Source: Syntrophorhabdaceae bacterium PtaU1.Bin034
GTDB taxonomy: Bacteria > Desulfobacterota_G > Syntrophorhabdia > Syntrophorhabdales > WCHB1-27
NCBI GenBank assembly: GCA_002067405.1
Contig: MVRP01000090.1
Span: forward strand, 1-14,867
Direction: 5' to 3'
Length of the DNA: 14,867 nucleotides
Notes under the pieces: generated by a model
What the model saw: only the letters and a program-made list of their open reading frames with translations
What the model was told of the DNA's origin: nothing
Databases searched by the model: none
Made by a program: the position numbers and the translations under genes
In this document: piece by piece, positions 1-6,814 of the stretch
How the letters are laid out: every line of letters starts with the position of its first letter
Numbering within the stretch: position 1 is the stretch's first letter

Positions 1-113
1 AGTGGATTCATGCGATTAAGTCGCTTCTTGCGCCGAAGCTTCATGAGCTTAATGTGAGGGCGTTCTATGAGGGGAGGACATTTGATATACAGAAATATTT
101 CGGCAGATTGTAA
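1..113 (+). CDS. C-terminal end of an unidentified protein (partial)
   Basis: An open frame enters from the left edge (codons start at base 3) and ends at TAA 111-113. It encodes about 36 residues ending in DIQKYFGRL. Codon use resembles the genes downstream and there is no internal stop, but so short a tail allows no family assignment. It lies on the same strand as the thioesterase-nitroreductase-amidohydrolase group and may be the preceding gene of that operon. It could also be a chance open frame; sequence to the left would settle this. Confidence 0.5.
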   Translation, partial: WIHAIKSLLAPKLHELNVRAFYEGRTFDIQKYFGRL

Positions 114-181
114 TCAGGCACTTTGAGCGTCGAGTGAGTTTTGAAGCCTTGAGTGCCTTGAGCGCTGCAAATGGTGAAATT

Positions 182-253
182 ATGAAAGAAAAAACACAAG
201 ACACGACTATCGCCAAGGCTTACTCCCAAAGGACTACGAGATCTTACATATGA
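182..253 (+). CDS. possible 23-codon leader ORF overlapping the thioesterase start
   Basis: ATG 182 is preceded by GGTGA (174-178). The frame runs 23 codons to TGA 251-253, which overlaps the thioesterase ATG at 250 in the ATGA arrangement typical of translational coupling. The peptide is polar and rich in Thr, Lys and Arg, and I recognise no family. Upstream, the 114-181 stretch holds a weak 7-bp inverted repeat (AGGCACT at 115-121, AGTGCCT at 153-159) and nothing else clear. The ORF may be chance; the overlap and upstream GGTGA are the only support. Confidence 0.2.
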   Translation: MKEKTQDTTIAKAYSQRTTRSYI

Positions 254-1092
254 CTGTTCTCTACCCGCCGCTAAATCAAATGTTAAGCGACCTCTCACCT
301 GTTCTGGCTTTTCAGACGCCAGATAAGGCTACACTTCGAGCGCCTGTTTGCCCTGTAGTGGGCACCGATCGCGGCACTATGCTCCTGGGCGTAATGGCGA
401 CTCTTATGGATGTCCTGGGTGGAGGATTGGCACTTACAACCTTCAACCCCGATTGGGCAGCGACCACCCATTTGTCGGTCCACTCCACGGGACGAGCCTT
501 GTCCGGGTACATCGACGCCCAAGGTGAATTAAAAAAGACGGGGCGAAATACGGTCCTCGTCAAGGTAGATATTCGTCACAGGCCTAATGAACACGGCGGC
601 CCTGCTCGTGTAGCCACGGCAATCGTAAGCTTCACACGATTTTCTCCCAGGGAACGTTCCCGCTTGTTCCGAATCGGTCCTATGGCAGGCAAGATGCCGT
701 ATTCTAACCCGGACCGCTCGAATCTGGCTCAACCATTTTATGATAAAGTAGGACTGAAGATCCTGAACGAGGCGGAGGCTGTAGTGCAGGTTGAGATAAG
801 TGACTATGTCCGAAACAGTTTCAATGCCCTCCATGGAGGCGTTGCTGCACTTCTGGCCGACCTCGCCGGCCAGACAGCCGCGAGACACGCGACCGGAAAG
901 CCTTTTGTGACGACCGACCTCGCCATCCATTTCCTGAGTCTCGGGCAAGTCGGCCCTTTCCGGACAAAGACAACTATGCTTCGGAAGACAGATGAGACGG
1001 TCCTGAGTCTCGTGGAGATCCTTGACACAGGAGCCGGAGATCGTCTCCTGAGCATCGCCACGAATTTGGCAAGCTTGGATGACCTCGGATAG
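250..1092 (+). CDS. double-hotdog acyl-CoA thioesterase (PaaI-like)
   Basis: The 280-residue protein contains two tandem hotdog-fold domains. The second is the clearer one: HGG at 195-197 followed by Asp204 matches the HGGxxxxLxD-type helix of PaaI/YdiI thioesterases, where the acidic residue activates water on the acyl-CoA thioester. The first domain has the corresponding helix around Met47-Gly57 with Asp54 but lacks the HGG, so it may be degenerate or complementary. No signal peptide is visible; it should be cytoplasmic. ATG 250 is the only usable start in the frame, which is closed at 175-177, and its Shine-Dalgarno is weak. The nitroreductase gene begins 23 bp downstream, implying one transcript. 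The likely job is release of aryl- or acyl-CoA intermediates; the substrate cannot be read from sequence. The fold assignment is solid, the specificity unknown. Confidence 0.8.
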   Translation: MTVLYPPLNQMLSDLSPVLAFQTPDKATLRAPVCPVVGTDRGTMLLGVMATLMDVLGGGLALTTFNPDWAATTHLSVHSTGRALSGYIDAQGELKKTGRNTVLVKVDIRHRPNEHGGPARVATAIVSFTRFSPRERSRLFRIGPMAGKMPYSNPDRSNLAQPFYDKVGLKILNEAEAVVQVEISDYVRNSFNALHGGVAALLADLAGQTAARHATGKPFVTTDLAIHFLSLGQVGPFRTKTTMLRKTDETVLSLVEILDTGAGDRLLSIATNLASLDDLG

Positions 1093-1115
1093 GAGATGAA
1101 AAGGAGCGATCCAAG

Positions 1116-1682
1116 ATGAATTATTCAGAACTTCTGACAAAAAGGAGATCGGTCAGGGACTATGAGGACAGAGAAGTCCCGTTAGAAACCCTCATGGAGA
1201 TCATCAACGAAAGCTGCCTTGCGCCGAGCTCTTCCGACAGGCAACCGTGGCACTTTATCATCGTAACAAATAGGGATGTCATCAAAAGGCTTTCGGACGA
1301 GAGCAAAGGGAATCTTCTGCATGAACTTGAGCGGAATCCGGGCTTTATGAGCAGCAATTACGAAACCATATTGCGCGATCCGCAGTTCAATGTTTTCTAC
1401 AATGCCCCGTGCCTGGTATTTATTACGGGTCCGAAAACGTTGCCGTCGATTCAGGCAGACTGTGCGCTGGCGGCGTCCTATTTCATGTTCTCAGCTTGTA
1501 CCAAGGGGCTTGCAACGTGCTGGATCGGCCTGGGCAGGTTTATCAATGACAGGGAACTGCTGGACCTTATCGGGATGCTTGAGAGCGACGTAATTGTCGC
1601 GCCGCTCATTATAGGGTATCCGAAGCGCATTCCCGGTGTTCCCAATAGGATGGGGCCCGAAGTCCTGAAGATCGTCTCATAA
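1116..1682 (+). CDS. nitroreductase-family FMN oxidoreductase
   Basis: The 188-residue protein is a typical nitroreductase-fold flavoprotein. The N-terminal RRSVRDY (9-15) and the following APSSSDRQPWHF block are the FMN-binding signatures, and the C-terminal GLATCWIGLG and IIGYPKR segments complete the fold. Family members use NAD(P)H to reduce nitro groups, quinones, enones or flavins and usually work as cytoplasmic homodimers. The start is well supported by AAGGAG at 1101-1106, nine bases before ATG 1116. It sits between a CoA thioesterase and a decarboxylase-like amidohydrolase, so a catabolic reductase role is likelier than detoxification, but this is inference. The protein is of ordinary length with no truncation. 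Confidence 0.88.
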   Translation: MNYSELLTKRRSVRDYEDREVPLETLMEIINESCLAPSSSDRQPWHFIIVTNRDVIKRLSDESKGNLLHELERNPGFMSSNYETILRDPQFNVFYNAPCLVFITGPKTLPSIQADCALAASYFMFSACTKGLATCWIGLGRFINDRELLDLIGMLESDVIVAPLIIGYPKRIPGVPNRMGPEVLKIVS

Positions 1683-1749
1683 AAGGGTTCTATTGTAATG
1701 CCGGGAAACACCGCTCGGGCCAACTTTAATTTGAAGAGAGATAGGACCC

Positions 1750-2766
1750 ATGAAGCCTGATATGGAACCGAACCCGGAAAGCAGGACGTCTGGAAGCAAC
1801 CAGGCGACACCGATCAAAGGCAGCATCGACGTGCATCATCACATACTGCCGTATGAATATCTTCACGCCCTCGCCCGTCTGGGAATTACCAGGAGTATAG
1901 GCGTCACCTTCCCCGCGTGGTCACTCCAACAGGACATGGAGCTGATGGACAAACTCGGCGTGCAGGTTGCCGTCGTGTCGTTCAGCGCGCCTGCGGCAAA
2001 CGTCCCGGGAACCGGAAATGCGCGCTCTCTCGCCCGGCTGTGTAATGACCTTGTTGCGATGATGGTCAGGGTTCACCCTGACCGGTATGGCGCGTTCGCA
2101 ACCGTGCCACCCCTCCATGACATCGAAGGAGTCCTGTGGGAATTGGACTATGCGCTTGACACCTTGAAACTTGACGGAGTCGAGCTCACGTCTAACTATG
2201 GTTTGAAGTACCTCGGTGATCCTGCGTTTGAAGAGGTTTACGAGGCTTTGAACGCAAAAAAAGCCGTTATCCATGTTCATCCCACCGATCCACCAGGTGT
2301 GCAGTTCGGCATTCCCGCTGCCGTTATGGATGCACCGTTCGACACCACCCGCGCCGCATTCAGCCTCATCTGCTCGGGTGTTATGGAACGTTATCCTGAT
2401 ATTAAGTTCATCCTCTCCCACGGCGGCGGAACTCTCCCTTATCTTTCCTATCGTCTCGGCAGGATGGCACCATCCACGTGGAAGTCCTTCAAACAGAATG
2501 CCCCAAAGGGCTTCGACGAGTATTTAGGCCGTTTCTACTATGACACCGCCATCGTCAGCTCCAATGCCTATCCCTACCTGGTAAAACAGGCCGGCGCGTC
2601 ACACGTTATCGCCGGCACGGATTATCCTTTTGCCGGGAGCACGGTGCCGGCACAGTGCCTCGAGGCGGTCCGCACGTGTGAAGAGGTTGGCGAGCAGGAA
2701 AGGAAGGGCATCCTGAAGGACAATGCGCTCGCGCTTTTTTCAGGGCTCGGCAAGGACAGAGGTTAA
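1750..2766 (+). CDS. amidohydrolase-2 family metal-dependent hydrolase/decarboxylase (ACMSD-like)
   Basis: The 338-residue TIM-barrel protein carries the full metal-site pattern of the amidohydrolase-2 group (COG2159). It has HxH at His29/His31, His175/His177 on a central strand, His224 in SHGGG and Asp291 in GTDYPF. Spacing from the central His to Asp resembles that of alpha-amino-beta-carboxymuconate-semialdehyde decarboxylase, where these residues bind Zn and a His acts as acid/base. Relatives decarboxylate or hydrate aromatic-ring products (ACMSD, gamma-resorcylate decarboxylase). The N-terminus has about 24 polar residues before the first strand, so a slightly later start (ATG 1762) is possible. 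A purine-rich stretch (GAGAGATAGGA) precedes ATG 1750. It is last in its + strand group and ends opposite the thiolase. Substrate unknown. Confidence 0.85.
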   Translation: MKPDMEPNPESRTSGSNQATPIKGSIDVHHHILPYEYLHALARLGITRSIGVTFPAWSLQQDMELMDKLGVQVAVVSFSAPAANVPGTGNARSLARLCNDLVAMMVRVHPDRYGAFATVPPLHDIEGVLWELDYALDTLKLDGVELTSNYGLKYLGDPAFEEVYEALNAKKAVIHVHPTDPPGVQFGIPAAVMDAPFDTTRAAFSLICSGVMERYPDIKFILSHGGGTLPYLSYRLGRMAPSTWKSFKQNAPKGFDEYLGRFYYDTAIVSSNAYPYLVKQAGASHVIAGTDYPFAGSTVPAQCLEAVRTCEEVGEQERKGILKDNALALFSGLGKDRG

Positions 2767-2801
2767 CGAAGTAGTTTTCGTCCCTGATCTCTCCATACAA
2801 A

Positions 2802-2836
2802 GACCTCCGCCATAGTCTTCATCCTAGACGGAGGTC
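2802..2836. terminator. hairpin between convergent genes, possible terminator
   Basis: GACCTCCG (2802-2809) pairs with CGGAGGTC (2829-2836), an 8-bp perfect stem with a 19-base loop, between the ends of the amidohydrolase and the thiolase. On the - strand it is followed by TTTGTATGG, a weak U-run. A second inverted repeat (AGGTGG 2845-2850, CCACCT 2871-2876) lies next to it. The rest of the 2767-2930 gap shows no convincing gene. Position fits a shared terminator, but neither U-run is strong. Confidence 0.4.
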
Positions 2837-2930
2837 ATATTATGAGGTGGTCTGTCGATGGTGATAAGCGCCACCTTGCTTTTAAGAGAATAGTTCAATA
2901 CATCATTGCCTGGCATGGAGGTTCTCCTTT

Positions 2931-4106
2931 TTACATCCTCTCCACAATTGTCGCAAACCCCTGTCCGCCGCCGGCGCAAAGGGTGGCAAGACCTAATGTC
3001 ACATCTCTCTTCTCCATTTCATGAATGAGACTGACAACGAGCCGACAACCGGTGGCGCCTACAGGATGGCCGAGCGATATACCGCTTCCGTTGACATTCA
3101 CGATGTCCCGGTTCCATCCAAGCTCTCTTTCACATGCGAGATATTGGGCTGCAAATGCTTCATTGATCTCCACAAGCTGGATGTCGTTGAGGGAAAGGCC
3201 GGACTTCTTAAGAGCCCTCTTTGTCGCAGGCACCGGACCTATGCCCATGTATGAAGGCTCAACGCCCACTACTGCGTAACTTATGATCTTCGCGAGAGGC
3301 TTCAGGCCCAGTTGCTGTGCCTTTTCTTTGCTTGTCAGCACCACCACTGCTGCTGCATCGTTCATACCGCATGCGTTTCCCGCGGTCACTGATCCGCCCT
3401 TTTTGAAGACTGCGGGGAGCCGGGCAAGCTTTTCGAGGCTGGTGTCCGCTTTCGGATATTCATCCGTATCAAAGACTTTCGGATCACCTTTTCTTCTCGG
3501 CACCCGCACCGGAGTGATCTCTTCCCTGAATCGTCCCTCCTTGACTGCCCTGGAGGCAAGCTGTTGACTCCTTAAGGCAAAGGAGTCCTGTTCCTCCCTG
3601 GAAATGCTGTATTTTTCGGCAAGGTTCTCGGCGGTCATCCCCATGCCGTCTCCGATAGGGTACTCCTGCATCCCGCGCCAAAGCATGTCAACGACCGGCG
3701 CATGCTGGAGTCTCTGGCCCCATCGCGCTGATGTGAGGATGTAGGGTGCGCTGCTCATGCTTTCCGTGCCGCCGGCGATTACAAAATCGACATCACCGTC
3801 ACCGATTGCCTGGATGCCGCACATGATTGCCTGCATGCCTGATCCGCAGGTCGCCGAAATATGGAACGCTGGTGTCTCAATGGGAAAGCCCGCCTTCACA
3901 GTAGCGATACGAGCCACATTCATGTCCAGCGGCTCGAAGGAGTTCCCTAGGATCACCTGGCCTATCATGTCCTTCTCGATGCCTGCACGTTTGACAACAG
4001 ACTCAATAGCGGTCACGGCCAGAGATACTGCCGATACATCCCTCAAGGATCCTCCAAATTCGCCGATAGGTGTCCGAGTCGCCCCTACTATGACTATTTC
4101 TTTCAT
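2931..4106 (-). CDS. acetyl-CoA acetyltransferase-type thiolase
   Basis: The 391-residue enzyme has all thiolase landmarks: nucleophile Cys87 in SATCGSGMQA, the NEAFA block, His347 in GHPVGATG and Cys377 in CAGGGQG. It should interconvert 3-ketoacyl-CoA plus CoA with acyl-CoA plus acetyl-CoA in the cytoplasm; chain length is not evident. ATG 4106 is chosen because AGGAGG lies four bases upstream (4111-4116) and MKEIVIVGATRTPIG is the usual thiolase N-terminus; the longer frame to 4199 adds residues with no family support. The gene is separated from the HyuB-like gene by 243 bp holding a repeated leader element with a terminator, so its expression may be set separately within the operon. Next to a carboxylase-like subunit, it could cleave a beta-keto acid CoA ester made by carboxylation; this is inference. 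Confidence 0.93.
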   Translation of the reverse strand: MKEIVIVGATRTPIGEFGGSLRDVSAVSLAVTAIESVVKRAGIEKDMIGQVILGNSFEPLDMNVARIATVKAGFPIETPAFHISATCGSGMQAIMCGIQAIGDGDVDFVIAGGTESMSSAPYILTSARWGQRLQHAPVVDMLWRGMQEYPIGDGMGMTAENLAEKYSISREEQDSFALRSQQLASRAVKEGRFREEITPVRVPRRKGDPKVFDTDEYPKADTSLEKLARLPAVFKKGGSVTAGNACGMNDAAAVVVLTSKEKAQQLGLKPLAKIISYAVVGVEPSYMGIGPVPATKRALKKSGLSLNDIQLVEINEAFAAQYLACERELGWNRDIVNVNGSGISLGHPVGATGCRLVVSLIHEMEKRDVTLGLATLCAGGGQGFATIVERM

Positions 4107-4147
4107 ATATCCTCCTGTAGTTTCCTTTAAATACCGGTTTTCTCTAT

Positions 4148-4168
4148 TCAATGAAGCCACTTCATTGA
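4148..4168. repeat. 9-bp perfect inverted repeat in the thiolase leader
   Basis: TCAATGAAG and CTTCATTGA flank a 3-base centre, 42 bases upstream of the thiolase start codon. It could be a protein-binding operator or an RNA hairpin. No U-run follows on either strand, so it is not an intrinsic terminator. The counterpart leader in front of the 2Fe-2S gene lacks it. Confidence 0.45.
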
Positions 4169-4210
4169 TTGCCATCAGCTGCATGTCGCTTTGTATCATT
4201 TGGTTTGGGG

Positions 4211-4260
4211 CAAAGAAAAAGGACGGTCCTTGGTGGTTAGGTCACCTAACGGCCGTCCTT
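4211..4260 (-). terminator. intrinsic terminator/attenuator upstream of the thiolase
   Basis: On the - strand AAGGACGG (4253-4260) pairs with CCGUCCUU (4219-4226), enclosing a second stem GUUAGG/CCUAAC (4236-4250). It is followed at once by a U-rich run (complement of 4211-4218, UUUCUUUG). This is a textbook Rho-independent signal in the direction HyuB to thiolase. On the + strand the following bases are less T-rich. It can end the upstream transcript or act as a conditional attenuator. Confidence 0.75.
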
Positions 4261-4327
4261 GATCTTTCTTGCGTTTTCCCTTGGTCGCGAGCCTCGGGGA
4301 AAGCCCCTATTTTATGCTATGCCTTGC
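4211..4327 (-). promoter_or_regulatory. repeated leader element, copy A (candidate structured RNA/attenuator)
   Basis: This block is closely similar to 13589-13708. On the - strand it starts with a 23-base segment identical in both copies (4305-4327). A hairpin region follows in which UUUCCC (4275-4280 complement side) pairs with GGGAAA (about 4297-4302) across a loop containing a conserved CGAGGCU. A purine-rich linker comes next, then the terminator hairpin at 4219-4260. It begins 22 bases after the stop of the HyuB-like gene and ends about 105 bases before the thiolase start. The arrangement aptamer-like domain then terminator is that of riboswitches, but I cannot match it to a known class. 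A repeated long terminator is the main alternative. Confidence 0.55.
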
Positions 4328-4349
4328 CTGTTACTTCTTTTTCTGGTCC

Positions 4350-6092
4350 TTATACCCCTCTCCTCATTTTTTCGGTCGCACTGGCGTAAATTTCCAAAGT
4401 GTCAGGGTCCAGAGAAACTTTGTACACATCCCGTGCCATCTCTATGGAGACGAGCCCGTTCTTTACGTCCATCCTCACCGCTTCAGGGTCTCTCTCCTCC
4501 GGACGTCCAACCCCTGCACCGCCACCCGTTTTAGCGACAAAAATGTCCCCGGCCTTTAAATGTTGTATTTCGTGCGGGTGTCTAATTTTAATCTGCTCAT
4601 CTCCCCGCACGATATAACATTCGTTGAGACGACTCGGTTGTCCACCCTGCTGACCTTGACCTTGAGTGTGCCATCCATCACACGGCCCCATGTTCGATGA
4701 GCAATCGAGCCCCTCGTTGACCGCTTCCCAGTGAACACCGGGGGCACTGCGCCACTTTCCGGCGCCGTGTGAGTCGGTCATGAACTCGTATCGTGTGACA
4801 CGCCAGGGAAATCTCACCATTTCTTCTTCTGCGTCGGCTTTTGCGACAACACCGAGGGTGCCTCCACACGCAAAGCACTGATAGCCGTCATGCCCGTAGG
4901 TCGCCCCGGCTCCGGCATCAGGACAGAACGAAACGTAGACATATAATTGTTCTGTCCTCGGATCAGGGCCAATGAACATGAGCTCATTGGGTCCGGGATG
5001 GGATGCAAGTGCACGCTGCGGAAGAGCTTGTGATAATGTTGACATAACGCACTCTATGATCTTATGGCCGACAAGCGAGGGTGCGGCCGCCACCAGAGCC
5101 CCTGATTTACAATTGGTAACGCTCCCTTCTTTGGCGACGATATGAAAAGGCCTCAGGCTCCCTTCATTGTGGTAGGCGGCAAGTGCAGGATCGAGGAACA
5201 GGAAAGAAGCGGCTAACGCCATGCTCAGGGTAGTCGGATAGCACACATTGACATAGCCCTTGACCTGCTCGTCACTCTCTGAAAAATCAAAGGTCGCTTC
5301 ATCGCCTTTGATGGTCAGCGTGCACCTGACGGTGACGGGGATTCCCATCTGGGCGCCGTCATCGTCCGTCTGTGCTTCTGCGTGATAGGTTCCATCGGGC
5401 CATTTTGCAATTTCCGCCCGCACTGCTTTTTCCGTGCGAAGGATCATTTCGTCGACGCACGCAGTGACTGTTTCTCTGCCATATCTCTTGAGCAGGTCTA
5501 CCGTTCTTTGTTCGGCCAATGTCGTACTGCCAACAAGAGAGCGTATCTCCCGCCGCATCATCTCGGACAAACGATTATTCGCCAGAACAAAATTGAGCAC
5601 ATCCTCTTTGAGCTTACCTTTTTCCACCAATTTTACTGGCGGTATATGAAGACCCTCGGCCACTGAATCGAAGGCTAAAAAATATGCTCCGGGCAGGGCA
5701 CCGCCGTTATCCGGCACGTGGGTGCCCATGCACGTCCAAAACACTATTTCATCCTCAAAAAATATGGGGCGAACGAAGACCCAGTCCGGGAGATGGACAG
5801 CCCCGGCCTGAAAAGGGTCGTTAGTCAGGAATACGTCACCTGGATATATCTCCTTCTTGAAAAACTCTCGCACTGCCCGTATCTGATAGCTGCTTGAGAC
5901 CAACCGGCAGGGAAATCCCTCGGGAATGGCGATAGCCTGACCATTCGCATCCCATATTCCGTAGGCTAGGTCGTGAAGCGTGCACGCGAGTACGTTCGTT
6001 GCCGTCCTTTCGATATGCTGGCGCATCTCCCTGCAGATTCTCTGCAAGGCGTGCCACGTTGTCGCAATGGTGATCGGATCAGTTTCTGCCAT
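4350..6092 (-). CDS. HyuB-type hydantoinase B / acetone-carboxylase alpha-like subunit
   Basis: The 580-residue protein is a full-length hydantoinase B family member. The block TNDPFQAGAVHLPD followed by GTHVPDNGG gives His100, Asp103 and His125, the same spacing as the Mn ligands of acetone carboxylase (His, Asp +3, His +25, from memory of that structure). The family hydrolyses hydantoins or oxoprolines, or carboxylates ketones (acetone, acetophenone), normally together with an ATP-using HyuA subunit. No HyuA is present in the window, which is odd. ATG 6092 has GAGGAGGG seven bases upstream. A small unidentified gene precedes it by 60 bp and the thiolase follows, consistent with a ketone-carboxylation or ring-product route. 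Cytoplasmic; no membrane segment. Confidence 0.88.
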   Translation of the reverse strand: MAETDPITIATTWHALQRICREMRQHIERTATNVLACTLHDLAYGIWDANGQAIAIPEGFPCRLVSSSYQIRAVREFFKKEIYPGDVFLTNDPFQAGAVHLPDWVFVRPIFFEDEIVFWTCMGTHVPDNGGALPGAYFLAFDSVAEGLHIPPVKLVEKGKLKEDVLNFVLANNRLSEMMRREIRSLVGSTTLAEQRTVDLLKRYGRETVTACVDEMILRTEKAVRAEIAKWPDGTYHAEAQTDDDGAQMGIPVTVRCTLTIKGDEATFDFSESDEQVKGYVNVCYPTTLSMALAASFLFLDPALAAYHNEGSLRPFHIVAKEGSVTNCKSGALVAAAPSLVGHKIIECVMSTLSQALPQRALASHPGPNELMFIGPDPRTEQLYVYVSFCPDAGAGATYGHDGYQCFACGGTLGVVAKADAEEEMVRFPWRVTRYEFMTDSHGAGKWRSAPGVHWEAVNEGLDCSSNMGPCDGWHTQGQGQQGGQPSRLNECYIVRGDEQIKIRHPHEIQHLKAGDIFVAKTGGGAGVGRPEERDPEAVRMDVKNGLVSIEMARDVYKVSLDPDTLEIYASATEKMRRGV

Positions 6093-6152
6093 GGTTATGC
6101 CCTCCTCGCAATATAATCGGAAACTACACAGTCCATAAAGATGCCCTCAATA

Positions 6153-6614
6153 TCAACACCTGCTTTGTACATGATCTTTCCCCTCTATTCCGCAATGATA
6201 AAAGAATGAGCAATCAATGATACCGTTGGCAGTCTGTTGAGGACCCAACGCCGTTCTGGTGACCATGATCATCTCCTCCACGTTCATTCTGTCGATCGTC
6301 GGATCAACATGGTCCAACGCCTCAACTGCCATGGCCATCCCTTCTTCATAGACCTGGGGATGGTCCAATGACCAGAGCCTGTTCGTTACGGTACTCACCG
6401 GCTTGCCTTCCGGCGGGGCCCGCCATCGGGGATTCAGGTCGCCCGGCTCGGTCCCGATATCACGGTAACGATAGACATCGTTGATGCCTGCCGTCTTATT
6501 GAGATCTCGCGCATGGACCTTGTCGTACCGCCGGTTGATTCCCCCTTTCCGGGACAGATGGGTACAGCCAATAACTTCTACGCTTATCGTCTTCGCCGGA
6601 AACTGCTCACCCAT
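6153..6614 (-). CDS. unidentified 153-residue protein upstream of the HyuB-like gene
   Basis: I do not recognise this protein. Support for a real gene comes from its full-length open frame, codon use like its neighbours, a good Shine-Dalgarno (AGAAGGA six bases before ATG 6614) and its place 60 bp ahead of the HyuB-like gene. The sequence is hydrophilic, with a basic N-terminal third, a Pro/Trp-rich centre (NPRWRAPPEG near residues 61-70), an acidic Met-rich helix, and a C-terminus with Cys and His residues (DCSFFYHCG and a last residue Cys) that might bind metal. Ketone carboxylases of the acetone and acetophenone type carry small accessory subunits of about this size, so it may play that part. 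This rests on context only. Confidence 0.65.
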   Translation of the reverse strand: MGEQFPAKTISVEVIGCTHLSRKGGINRRYDKVHARDLNKTAGINDVYRYRDIGTEPGDLNPRWRAPPEGKPVSTVTNRLWSLDHPQVYEEGMAMAVEALDHVDPTIDRMNVEEMIMVTRTALGPQQTANGIIDCSFFYHCGIEGKDHVQSRC

Positions 6615-6683
6615 GCAGGTCCTTCTCCCACTCTCCTCCTAAAAACAGAAAATTGCAGTGGGCCATTGCATATCTATCCATTA

Positions 6684-6704
6684 TTAACTAACTATTTAGT
6701 TATA
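6684..6704 (-). promoter_or_regulatory. operator site 1 overlapping a -10 of the 6614-2931 operon
   Basis: TAACTA (6685-6690) and TAGTTA (6697-6702) form an inverted repeat with a 6-base centre. The - strand TATAAC (complement of 6699-6704) is a good -10 hexamer inside it, about 85 bases ahead of the start at 6614; the -35 at 17-base spacing is weak. The core TTAACTAAC recurs at 6770 and 7448, so the neighbouring TetR at 6815-7435 is the likely binder, repressing by covering the -10. Confidence 0.6.
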
Positions 6705-6769
6705 ATGCTCGCCGTTGATGCCGTGAGCGTAAATACTTCATATCCCGCTAGTTAGCTCATTCCTGAGAA

Positions 6770-6789
6770 TTAACTAACCAGCTAGTTAA
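6770..6789. promoter_or_regulatory. operator site 2, perfect palindromic arms
   Basis: TTAACTAACCAGCTAGTTAA has perfect 7-bp arms TTAACTA/TAGTTAA with a 6-base centre. It lies 85 bp from site 1 and 25 bp past the stop of the TetR gene. A smaller repeat (GCTAGTTAGC) sits between the two sites near 6748-6757. The rest of 6615-6814 is AT-rich with no gene. Two well-matched sites suggest cooperative binding or looping. Confidence 0.6.
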
Positions 6790-6814
6790 TTAGTAATTCC
6801 GGTAAACCGGCAGA

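Noticed and set aside
529..1140. 203-codon - strand open frame opposite the thioesterase
   Set aside because: Antisense shadow; the + strand frame has a clear hotdog fold.
2842..3024. 60-codon + strand open frame in the convergent gap
   Set aside because: More than half overlaps the thiolase 3' end, no ribosome binding site, no family.
4107..4199. 31-residue N-terminal extension of the thiolase
   Set aside because: AGGAGG sits just before the internal ATG 4106 and the extension does not resemble thiolases; it overlaps the leader hairpin.
4211..4327. Element A/B as an insertion sequence or MITE
   Set aside because: No terminal inverted repeats with target duplications are visible, and both copies keep the same orientation relative to genes; not fully excluded.
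3757..4389. 210-codon + strand open frame over the thiolase start and element A
   Set aside because: Antisense to the thiolase; the similar peptide FYAMPCL in frames over both element copies merely reflects the repeated DNA.
6513..6755. 80-codon + strand open frame opposite the start of the unidentified gene
   Set aside because: Covers operator and promoter DNA, with no start signal or family.
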